DNA of 64,000 bases from Aureococcus anophagefferens. Taxonomy: Eukaryota > Sar > Pelagophyceae > Pelagomonadales > Pelagomonadaceae. Shown here one piece after another: positions 26,690 through 34,880 of the stretch. The stretch's first letter is position 1. Every line of letters begins with the position of its first letter. The notes under the pieces were generated by a model, which was not told where the DNA came from, searched no databases, and saw only the letters and a list, made by a program, of their open reading frames with translations. The position numbers and the translations under genes are program-made. The stretch is from the NCBI RefSeq assembly GCF_000186865.1, contig NW_008705569.1, positions 65,211-129,210 on the forward strand, read 5' to 3'.

Positions 26690-27004
26690 GGCTGGCAACG
26701 AGGGGCCTCGAGCTACCGAGTGTCCATCAGCTGGCCCGCGGGTCAACGTGGGCTGGCGACGGCATCGTCGGCAGATTCAGAACCGCTATTGCACTTCTCG
26801 CACATGCAAAAAGCTGAGGCAATAAAGCAGCTCGGCCGCGAGGGCGTCGTCCTGCGAGAGGTGCAAAGCGCGAGGGTGTCGGCCGGATCGAGCGTTCGCC
26901 TGCGTGCTCGCACCTAGCCTGGGCGGCGGAGCCCTCCCCCGCGTCTCCGCACCCTGTCGTCGCCGGGCGCGGACCGGCGGCTGCGCGCGCTCCTGTCGAG
27001 CCCC
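26690..27004. other. Divergent intergenic region
   Basis: About 315 bp between divergent starts; no ORF or RNA recognised. Probably holds both promoters. Confidence 0.5.
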
Positions 27005-28147
27005 ATGTCCCGCGAGAACGGCTTCGACTGGCCGCTGCACCCGCTCCAGTGCCTGACATGGGCCCTGTTTCCGACGATCCTCTTCGACTTCTACTTCGTG
27101 CTGCTCCCGGTCGTGCCCGAGCCCTGGCGCTGGGCGGCGTGCGGCGTCTACAGTTGCGTCGCGGGCGTGACGTTCGCGAGCGCGTGGATCACGGCGGCCG
27201 TGGACCCGCGGGACCCGCACGTGCGGCGCGAGCCCGCGGGCGGGCGGAGCGGGCGCGAGCTCGGCGGCGACTTCGAGGGCCGGCCACCGCGGGGGTCGCG
27301 GCTCGCCGCGTGCTGCGAGCCGCTCTCCGTGAGCCCGCTGGCCGGCGGCTGCCTCCGATCCCGCAAGGGCCGCGACGCGGCCCTGGCCCGCGCGGCGTCG
27401 GAGGAGACGTGCCTCTGCTACCTCTGCCAGGCCCACGTCTTCGCCTCCTCGAAGCACTGCCGCTTCTGCGACAAGTGCGTGCTCCGCTTCGACCACCACT
27501 GCAAGTGGCTCAACACGTGCGTCGGTTCCAAGAACTACGCCTACTTCCTCGCGGTCATCGGCTCGACGTGCTGCTTCACGTTCCTCCAGCTCTGCCTCAG
27601 CTGCTACGTGGCCGTCGAGGTCACGCACCCGCGGCGGAAGGCGACGTCCGAGGTCTGCGATTTGGCGCGGCGCCACGCGCTCGCGGACGCGTTCGGCCTC
27701 AGCGGCTACGTCGTCGTCGTCTACGCCTACGCGGCGCTCCTGCTGCCGCTGGTCGTGCTCATCGGCCAGCTCGGCTTTTTTCACGCGATGCTCGTCAGGC
27801 AGGATTTGACGACGTACGAGTACATCCTGCAGGAGCAGCGCAAGGAGCTCGAGGACCTCACCCAGTCCAAGGGCGGCGACGCGGACCAGGACGACGACGA
27901 CGACGACGACGGCCCCCTGTGCACGCCCTGCACGAAGCCCGCGAAGCCCGACGAGGACGCGGACGCGGCCGCGCGCGGCGACGGCGCCGCCAAGGACGAC
28001 GCCGGCCTCGAGCTCGTCCCGACGCGCGGCGCGGGCGACGACGCGCCGCCGGAGTCCCCGAGCCCGGACAAGAAGCGCGACCACTTCCAGCTCGAGATCG
28101 TCGACGGCTACGACGCCGTGCCCCTCGGGACGACGCAAAACCTCTGA
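27005..28147 (+). CDS. DHHC palmitoyltransferase
   Basis: 380 residues. Two membrane segments in the first ~65 residues, then a cysteine-rich domain CYLCQAHVFASSKHCRFCDKCVLRFDHHCKW with the catalytic DHHC at residues 163-166, followed by TCVGSKNYAYF, and two more membrane segments (FLQLCLSCYVAVEV; VVVVYAYAALLLPLVVLI). It transfers palmitate to cysteines of membrane proteins, in Golgi, ER or plasma membrane. The C-terminal ~110 residues are acidic and disordered. Possible clients in this window are the MGNS- or cysteine-rich proteins, but that is speculation. Confidence 0.95.
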   Translation: MSRENGFDWPLHPLQCLTWALFPTILFDFYFVLLPVVPEPWRWAACGVYSCVAGVTFASAWITAAVDPRDPHVRREPAGGRSGRELGGDFEGRPPRGSRLAACCEPLSVSPLAGGCLRSRKGRDAALARAASEETCLCYLCQAHVFASSKHCRFCDKCVLRFDHHCKWLNTCVGSKNYAYFLAVIGSTCCFTFLQLCLSCYVAVEVTHPRRKATSEVCDLARRHALADAFGLSGYVVVVYAYAALLLPLVVLIGQLGFFHAMLVRQDLTTYEYILQEQRKELEDLTQSKGGDADQDDDDDDDGPLCTPCTKPAKPDEDADAAARGDGAAKDDAGLELVPTRGAGDDAPPESPSPDKKRDHFQLEIVDGYDAVPLGTTQNL

Positions 28148-28204
28148 GGCCCCGAGCCCCGACCCCGTATATCGTAATTCATACACGCACACACACATAC
28201 GACC

Positions 28205-30133
28205 CTAAAAGTCGTCGTCGTCGTCGTCCTCCCAGTCGCCGACGTCGGCCTTCATGCCCGTGAGGCCCGAGACGGCCTCGAGGTGCGCGGGGTCCGCGGC
28301 GACCGCGGCGACGAACGCGAAGCCCCGGTCCCGGAAGGCGCCGACGACGGCGTCGGAGCAGGCGGAGCACTTGTCGAAGGCGCGCGTCGTCGGCAGCACG
28401 GTCTGGAAGTGCGTGAGGAAGCCCCGGACGCTGTGGGGCAGGATGCCGAGGGGCCGCGCCTTCGCGTCGACGCGCTGCGACAGCGGCGTCTCCGGGTCCG
28501 CGTCCGCCGCGCCGCCGGCCGGGTGGTGCAGGAGCGCGACGAGCAGCTCGACGGCGAGCGCCGACGCCACGGGCGCGAGGCCCGGCCGCGACACGGTGCA
28601 CTGCTGGTCCAGCGTCCGGTCCTTCGACGAGTCGCTCGGCGCCATGACGTCGTTGCAGAAGTAGCAGCCGAGCTTCCCCGGGCCCTGGCCGGCCAGCCCG
28701 TGGCGGCTCACGACGAAGGTGTCGAGGCCCAGGGCGACGTTGATGAGCAGCGTGTCGTGCGCCGCCGCGAGCACCGTCGGCAGCCACCGGGCCTCGCGCG
28801 TGTCCGTGAGGAGGAAGACGACGTCGTGCGCGTCCACCATCGCCGACAGGTCCTGCAAATCCTGCTCGGCGTTCGCGTCGCCGGCGAGGGAGTGGCCGGG
28901 CATGGCGATGGTCATGACCCGGCCCTCGAAGCGCGCGGGCTTCGAGGACGTGCCCGGCGCGATGCGTTGTAACGCGTCCGCGGCCGCGACCGCCTTGTCT
29001 TTGTGCTTCGCGGCGTCGTCGACCTCGTAGAGCGACTGGCGCGCCGGGTTGCTGTAGGAGACCTTGCCCGAGTCCACGAAGGTCACGTGGGCCACGCCCC
29101 AGGCCACGAGATTCCGCGACACGGCGCAGCCGAGCGTGCCCGCGCCCAAGAGCAAGCACTTCGTCGCCTTCAGCTTGTCCACGTCGAGGTCCGGCAGGAG
29201 CCGCCAGCGCATCAACTCCAGGTTCAGCGTCGCCGCCGCCGTCGCGAGCTCCGCCGGGTCGCTGAGGTGCGCCAGGTCCACGGACCGCGGGCCCATGCGG
29301 CCCGCCGCGTTCGGCTCCCAGCCGACCCCCCGGCTCTCGGCGCCGCGGCCGCAGCCCTCGGGCAGCGCGACGTCGAGCACGACGGACTCGGCGGCCGTCG
29401 CGCGGATGCACGCGACGCGCGCCGCCGTCGCGCGGAACCTGCGCGACACGAGCGCGACCAGGTTCCGCGCGGGCCAGCCCGGCTGCGCCGTCGCGGGGTC
29501 CGCCACGCAGAACACGAGCGTCCTCGGCGCGTCGTCGACCGCCGCCGCGGCCGCGAGCGTGAGGATGGTGTTCGTCGCCGGGTCGAAGGCGAAGGCCACG
29601 GACGCGAGCGCCTCGGCGACGAGCCGGTCGGCGACGTCGCCGCCGAGGCTCGCGAGCGGTTCGCTTTTCGCGAGCCGCGCGGCGGGGTCGAGCGCGAGCG
29701 CCGGGAACGCGAACCAGTAGACGAACTTCTGCGTCTTCAGGTCCGCGAACGCCAGGACCTCAAAGCCCGCGAGCACCTCCGGCCGCTCCCAGGCCGCGCC
29801 CGAGTCCATGGCGTCCGCGAGCGCGGCAGCGGCGTCCGCGAGGAACGCGTTCTTGTCCCGCGACCGGAACGCCTCCACGGTGTTGACGAGCGTCAGGCGG
29901 CCCGGCGCCGCGAGCGCGCCCTCCGGGCCGGCGCCGCCGCTCACCGACGACGCGCCGAGCTCGAGGCGCGCGCCGCCGCCGGACGACGAGCCGGGCCAGT
30001 AGGCGCCGGTGATGGCCCGCGCGCCGTCGTCGAGGCGCCAGTCGCGCAGCTTCGCGTCGCCGACGGCCTGCCAGAAGGCCACCTTCGGCGCGCTCGAGAA
30101 GGGCGCGAAGCGCAGCGTCTCGAACTCCGTCAT
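28205..30133 (-). CDS. ATG7: ATG7, E1-like enzyme of autophagy
   Basis: 642 residues from ATG 30133 (MTEFETLRFAPFSS). N-terminal ATG7 domain, then the adenylation domain: LLLGAGTLGCAVSRNLVAWGV (nucleotide loop, about 333), VDSGKVSYSNPARQSLY, and the catalytic cysteine in LDQQCTVSRPGLAPVAS (about 511), all diagnostic of ATG7. It activates ATG8 and ATG12 for transfer to ATG3 and ATG10. The protein ends in an acidic Asp-rich tail. Introns not apparent. Confidence 0.96.
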   Translation of the reverse strand: MTEFETLRFAPFSSAPKVAFWQAVGDAKLRDWRLDDGARAITGAYWPGSSSGGGARLELGASSVSGGAGPEGALAAPGRLTLVNTVEAFRSRDKNAFLADAAAALADAMDSGAAWERPEVLAGFEVLAFADLKTQKFVYWFAFPALALDPAARLAKSEPLASLGGDVADRLVAEALASVAFAFDPATNTILTLAAAAAVDDAPRTLVFCVADPATAQPGWPARNLVALVSRRFRATAARVACIRATAAESVVLDVALPEGCGRGAESRGVGWEPNAAGRMGPRSVDLAHLSDPAELATAAATLNLELMRWRLLPDLDVDKLKATKCLLLGAGTLGCAVSRNLVAWGVAHVTFVDSGKVSYSNPARQSLYEVDDAAKHKDKAVAAADALQRIAPGTSSKPARFEGRVMTIAMPGHSLAGDANAEQDLQDLSAMVDAHDVVFLLTDTREARWLPTVLAAAHDTLLINVALGLDTFVVSRHGLAGQGPGKLGCYFCNDVMAPSDSSKDRTLDQQCTVSRPGLAPVASALAVELLVALLHHPAGGAADADPETPLSQRVDAKARPLGILPHSVRGFLTHFQTVLPTTRAFDKCSACSDAVVGAFRDRGFAFVAAVAADPAHLEAVSGLTGMKADVGDWEDDDDDDF

Positions 30134-30265
30134 TGTGCCTCGAGAAGCGGTCGTCCCAGACGGCGGGCTTGGTGTTTGCGACTCGCCATTCTTGCCTTTT
30201 TTTAGCCACAAAATCTGCCGCAACTTGCGGCGCAAGCAAAGGCGAGCGCATGGGCAGCAAATAGA

Positions 30266-30311
30266 CAAATAGACGCGTCGGCAAGGCTCAAATAGACGCG
30301 TCGGCAAGGCT
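30266..30311. repeat. Two perfect 23-bp tandem copies before a small ORF
   Basis: caaatagacgcgtcggcaag-gct occurs twice (30266-30288, 30289-30311). The second copy abuts the ATG of the 45-residue ORF at 30313, in the gap between divergent genes. Confidence 0.9.
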
Positions 30312-30312
30312 A

Positions 30313-30450
30313 ATGGGACTCAAGTTTAACTTCTCCAAAATACCTGTGCGCTGGCGCGTGCTTCTCGGCCTGCAGCTCGGCTTGACGGGCATCATCATGG
30401 GCTACCGGCAGCGCGTCCTCAAAGTCAAAGAGCAGCAAGCGAAGGCCTGA
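30313..30450 (+). CDS. 45-residue single-pass small protein
   Basis: Starts MGLKFNFSKIPVRW, continues with a hydrophobic helix VLLGLQLGLTGIIMGY and ends basic (RQRVLKVKEQQAKA). The shape resembles small inner-mitochondrial-membrane assembly or respiratory-complex subunits, but I do not recognise it. Its TGA overlaps by one base the ATG of the next gene (TGATG), so both may be read from one transcript by termination-reinitiation, or the smaller may act as an upstream ORF. AT-richer codons than its neighbour. Confidence 0.6.
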   Translation: MGLKFNFSKIPVRWRVLLGLQLGLTGIIMGYRQRVLKVKEQQAKA

Positions 30451-31913
30451 TGCGATTGCTCCTACTCGTCGTATTCCCCGCGCTGCGCTGCGCAGCGCTC
30501 GCGACCACCAAACCGAGCCGCCTGCGCCGCGCGTGGCGCGCGGTGTCGCGGCGGCGGCCGCCGGCGCCGGTGGCGCCTCAGGAGCCCGCCTCCGCCGCCG
30601 CGCCGGTGTCGACGCTCGCGCGGACGACGAGTCTGAGCGACGCGTTCTGGGAGGCCCTCGACGGGACGCGCGTGGGCGAGTCCTCCGCGGCGCGGAACAA
30701 GCGCGTCGCGTTCCGCGTGCGGCCCGCCGAGCGCTGGGTCGTGGTCGCCGTCGACGGCGCGGGCGCCGCGCGCGTCTCTATCGACGACGCCGGCGCCGCC
30801 GACGCGCGCGTGACGTACAAGAACGAGGACGTCTTCGAGGCCCTCATGGACGAGCGCTACGGGTCCGCGGCGGCCGTCGCGCTCGGCCGGCTGCGGGTCT
30901 CGGGCGACCTCGGCGCCGCGTCGGCGACGGAGCCGCTCTTCGACGAGGCCGAGCGCAAGCTCCGCGCGACGCGCGCCGCCGACGCCGATGCCGCGGCGAG
31001 ACTCGCGGCGCGGCGCGACGCGGCGGCCGCCGCGCTCGAACAACGGCTGGACGCCGCCGGGAAGCGGCCGCGGCTCGGCCGCCTCGCGACGCGCTTCGCG
31101 GGCACGGACCAGCAGCTCGGGGCGGCCTTGCTCGCACTCGGCAGCGTGGCGTACGTCGCCTACTGCGCCGCGGTCTGCGCCGCGTCCGACCCCGCGGACG
31201 CGCTCGCGAACGACTGCTATCTCGCTTCCGCCGTCCTCTGGCTCCTCGGCGCCGCGGCGCTCATACAGGGCTCGTTCCCGGAGCGCGTGCTCGCGCTCGC
31301 GGAGCGCGCGGAGAACGACGCCGCGGACTCGGCGCGCATCGACGCGCTGGCGCCGTGGGACCGCTACGTCGCCGACAGCGCGATCCTCGCGGGCGCCTGG
31401 GGCCTCGGCCTCGGCGCGCCGACGTTCCTCGCGGGCGCCGCGGCCGCCGTCGACGCGCACCCGGGCGAGATCATCCCGCTGCTCTACGCGATCGCGGGCG
31501 CCTACATCGTCTTCGCGACGTTCGTCATGGTCCTGGGCGCTTTGCCCGAGAACCTCGCGGCGAACGGCGGCGCGGGCTCGGACATGCTTCGACGGTTCGT
31601 CGCCTCCGACTCGCCGCACGTCGCCAACGACCTGCTCGCGGGGAGCTGGGCCTTCGCGCTCTTCATGGTCGCGTGCCTCGCGTTCGGCGTCGTCGACCTT
31701 GCGGTCGAGCCGTCGCCGCTGACGGCGTCGTTCGCCGCGTCCCAGGTGCCCTTCGCCGTCGGCGCGCTCGCGCTGGCCAAGGCGACCTACCCGGAGAACC
31801 TCAACGGCGCCACGCTGAGCGGCGCGTCGCCGGCGAGCGTGACCGACGAGATGATCCTCCGCGGCCACCTCGGCTTCGAGGCCGCGCTCGAGGACGAACT
31901 CGCCGGGAGCTAA
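30450..31913 (+). CDS. SCP2-like domain fused to a multi-pass membrane protein
   Basis: 487 residues. Leader MRLLLLVVFPALRCAALA is signal- or plastid-type. Residues ~85-150 look like an SCP2 sterol-carrier domain (WVVVAVDGAGAARVSIDD, ADARVTYKNEDVFEALMD, LGRLRVSGDLGA). The C-terminal half has about six hydrophobic segments in two similar sets, each containing PE(R/N)(V/L) after the helix (GSFPERVLA, GALPENLAA, ATYPENLNG), suggesting an internal repeat. No known family for the membrane part. Possibly a lipid-handling protein in plastid or ER membrane. Confidence 0.7.
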   Translation: MRLLLLVVFPALRCAALATTKPSRLRRAWRAVSRRRPPAPVAPQEPASAAAPVSTLARTTSLSDAFWEALDGTRVGESSAARNKRVAFRVRPAERWVVVAVDGAGAARVSIDDAGAADARVTYKNEDVFEALMDERYGSAAAVALGRLRVSGDLGAASATEPLFDEAERKLRATRAADADAAARLAARRDAAAAALEQRLDAAGKRPRLGRLATRFAGTDQQLGAALLALGSVAYVAYCAAVCAASDPADALANDCYLASAVLWLLGAAALIQGSFPERVLALAERAENDAADSARIDALAPWDRYVADSAILAGAWGLGLGAPTFLAGAAAAVDAHPGEIIPLLYAIAGAYIVFATFVMVLGALPENLAANGGAGSDMLRRFVASDSPHVANDLLAGSWAFALFMVACLAFGVVDLAVEPSPLTASFAASQVPFAVGALALAKATYPENLNGATLSGASPASVTDEMILRGHLGFEAALEDELAGS

Positions 31914-32034
31914 GGACGGTGGTCGCGGGCCCCTGTTCGATCGACGCCCCCCTTAACAAGAGACGGGAGCTCATTCTTACCGAGCGCCGGGACCGCGGCG
32001 CCCTGCAGCGCGGGTCCGACAAAATGCGCGGCGC

Positions 32035-32610
32035 CTAGGCCGCGAGGAACGCGGGCTTGTCGCGCGGTGGCTGGTGGTCGCAGATGCCCGAGTGCCGCTC
32101 GACCCACTGCCACCAGAGGAGGCCCGTCGCCGGGTCCACGGGCATTTTTTGGAGCATCTCGAGCTGTTTTTGTTGAATCGTCCCCGTCTTCCAGGCCTCG
32201 TAATACTCCTTCAGATGCCGGTGCACCTCGAGGCTGCTGAGGATCTTCTTCGGCACGGGCGCCGGCTTCCCCTGCGCGCGGGATGATCACGGCGTCGGCG
32301 GAGGGGCGGCGCGCGCGCGGGGGTCCGCTCGTCCGGGCGGGCGGCGCGGCGGGAGCGGCGCGCGCGCGCGGGAGCCGGAGCGGGCGGCGGGCGGCCGGGC
32401 GCGCCGCGGCGGCGCGCCCCGGGTCCCGGCGGCGCCGCGCCCCCGGGATCCGGCGCCCGACCCGCGCGGCGGCCGCGGCGAGCGCCGCACCCGAAAGGGA
32501 AAGGAGCGGCGGCGCACCTGGTCGTACTCGACGGGTTTCGAGTAGTCGCTCGACTCCGCGTCGTCGGGCGAGCCGCAGTCGCCGAGGCCGCAGTCGAGGC
32601 TGTTACCCAT
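32035..32610 (-). CDS. Small two-exon MGNS protein (109 residues)
   Basis: Exon 1 is 32610-32518 (MGNSLDCGLGDCGSPDD...PVEYDQ), exon 2 is 32271-32035 (GKPAPVPKKILSSLEVHRHLKEYY...). Splicing GTGCGC...CGCGCAG (intron 32272-32517) joins both in phase 0. The second exon alone starts with GTG, so it needs exon 1. MGNSLDC suggests myristoylation plus palmitoylation at Cys7. The rest is helical with LLWWQWVERHSGICDHQ at the end. No family recognised. It shares its start region with the divergent GPATCH1-like gene. Confidence 0.7.
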
Positions 32611-32816
32611 GGCGTCTCGGGCAGCCGCGGGATGGACTAACAGGGAGCGGCTGGCGTCAATCCACGAGCAATCGATGGTTGATACGAGCTCGGGCTTGTG
32701 GATGTTTCTTCGGCATCTTCGGCGAGCCAAAGCTTGCCGCAAAGTGCGGCACGGTCTGCGCGTCTCCGCCGCCGCCGACGCCGCGCTCGCGCCTCGCGCG
32801 CGCGCGCGACAACAGC

Positions 32817-34862
32817 ATGGCCAACACGAACAAGAAGAAGGAGGACCTCGACGTGCTCGCGTCGAAAGGCATGGGCGACGAGCACAACGACTGGTACAAG
32901 CGCGAGGTCGAGCGCGGGCGCCGGTTCCACGGCGCCTTCGGCGGCGGCTTCAGCGCGGGCTACCACAACACGGTGGGCAGCGCCGAGGGCTGGACGCCGG
33001 CGACGTTCCAGAGCTCGCGGTCCAAGCGGCAGAAGGTCGAGCCCGCGCGCGCGGAGGACATCGGCGACGAGCACGACGGACTGCTCGGGCGCACGCTCGC
33101 CGTCGACGGCGGCTTCCGGGGCCACGAGGCGAGCGCCGGCGGCGGCCGCGCGATCGACGGCGGCGGCCTGGAGGCTCTGTTCGCGGCGGCGCCGGAGACA
33201 CGGACCGCGCCGCCGTCGGCCGCGTCCAAGGGCGCGGCGATGCTGCGGTTCCTGCGGCGCCGGCGAAAGAAGAAGCGCTACGCCGCGGGCCTCGAGCCCG
33301 ACAGCGACGAGGAGCCCGCGCGGCCGCTGACGCACGCGACGAGCTCGGCGAGCCGCGACGGCCACCGCTACTGCGTCGGCTACGAGGGCTTCCTCGACCG
33401 GCCCGAGGAGGCGCGGGGCCGCGACGTCTACCGCGTCGACGACGCGCTCAAGGGCGGCGGGTCGTCGCGGTCCCTCGCCATCCGCGACACGTCGGGCTTC
33501 GCGCTCCACGACGACGACGACGACGTCTACGACGCGCGCGCGGCGCCCAAGGCGCTGCTCCAGGCCTACGACGCGTCGCTCGACGACGACGACGGCGGCG
33601 GCCCGCCGCTCCTCGCGGCGACGGCGTCGCGCTTCGGCGACGGGCCCCGGGCGCTGCTGACGGGCAGCGCGAGCCACCGGCCGGGCACGATCGCGGGGTT
33701 CTCGCCCTCGGCGGCGCCGGCGGTCCCGCGGACGCGGCCGCCGCTGCCGCGGCCGCCGCGGGGCTGGCGCGCGGCGCACCGCTTCTGCGGCCCGCCGCTG
33801 CCGTCGCCGTGGCTCGCGGCGCTGCGCCGCGGCGGCCGCGAGGCCGAGGCGCCCGGCGCGGGCATCCGCCGGCGCGCGGAGCTCCTGGGGGAGCGCGCGC
33901 CCGAGCCCGCGCCCGCGCGCGCGCCCGCGCGCGCGGCGCTCGGCGGCGAAAAGTTCGCGGGCCTCGCCAAGGCCATGGGCAGCCGCTTCACGACGTCGGC
34001 GTCCGCCCACGACCCGTCGGCCGTCGCGCCCGCGGCGGCCAAGGGCGGCCTCAGCGTGCCCGCCAAGGGCGGCCTCAGCGTCCCCGCCAAGGGCGGCCTG
34101 AGCGTCCCCGCGAAGACCCCGAAGCCGGCGTCGGACGCCAAGCCCGACCAGCCCGCGTCGTGGCGCGTCCTGCCGACGCGGACGACGCGGCTCTGGCAGC
34201 CCCTGCCTCTGCTCTGCAAGCGCTTCGGCATCCCCGTGCCCATGGTCAGCGGCGACGTCGAGACGGCCGCGCTGCGCGACCGCCAATTCAAGGCGACGTC
34301 CGCCGCGGCGCCGCGCGTGACGACGGCGGCGACGGCGAGCAAGAGCTTCGCCAACGAGGTCGGCGCCTACCTGCCCATGGCCGGCGCCGACGCGCCGGCG
34401 GCCTACGAGGCCGCCGCCGCGGCGGAGGACCGCCCGGAGCCGCCGCCGGTCGCCGAGCCGCCGCGGCCGTCGGCCCGGGACCTCAAGGACGTCTTCGAGC
34501 GCGACGACGAGCCGCCGCCGCCGCCGCCACCGCCGCCCGCGCCCGCGCCGAAGCCCGCGACCGTGCCCAACGACGGCACGGTGCCCGACGAGAGCTTCGC
34601 GTGCCTCAAGCGGCCCCTCGACGACCGACCGCGCGCGCCGCGCGGCGCCGCGCCGCGGCCCGCGGCGCCGACGGCGACCGTCGACCTCTTCGCGGACGCG
34701 GCGCCCTCGAAGAAGCGCAAGGCCTCGTCCAAGGACAAGAAGAAGAAGTCCTCGTCCAAGAAGAAGAAGTCCTCCAAGGACAAGAAGAAGACTCGGAAGA
34801 AGTCTTCGAAGAAGCGGAAGCGGGACTCGTCGTCGTCGTCGTCGGACTCGGACTCGGATTAA
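32817..34862 (+). CDS. GPATCH1: GPATCH1/TGH-like spliceosome-associated protein
   Basis: 681 residues from ATG 32817. The N-terminus KKEDLDVL ... [29 protein letters not shown] is the conserved start of GPATCH1 (human) and TGH (plant). Later [14 protein letters not shown] matches its EDxxDEED motif, and [16 protein letters not shown] its C-terminal LLCKRF motif. A 7-residue unit (KGGLSVPA) occurs three times. The C-terminus is a long Lys/Ser tract ending [11 protein letters not shown], typical of nuclear RNA-processing factors. A DExD/H helicase partner is known for family members. Confidence 0.88.
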   Translation: [681 protein letters not shown]

Positions 34863-34880
34863 TAGCATGGGCTTAGGGAC

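Noticed and set aside
30266..30311. CRISPR-like repeat
   Set aside because: Only two adjacent copies with no spacers, in a eukaryotic context.
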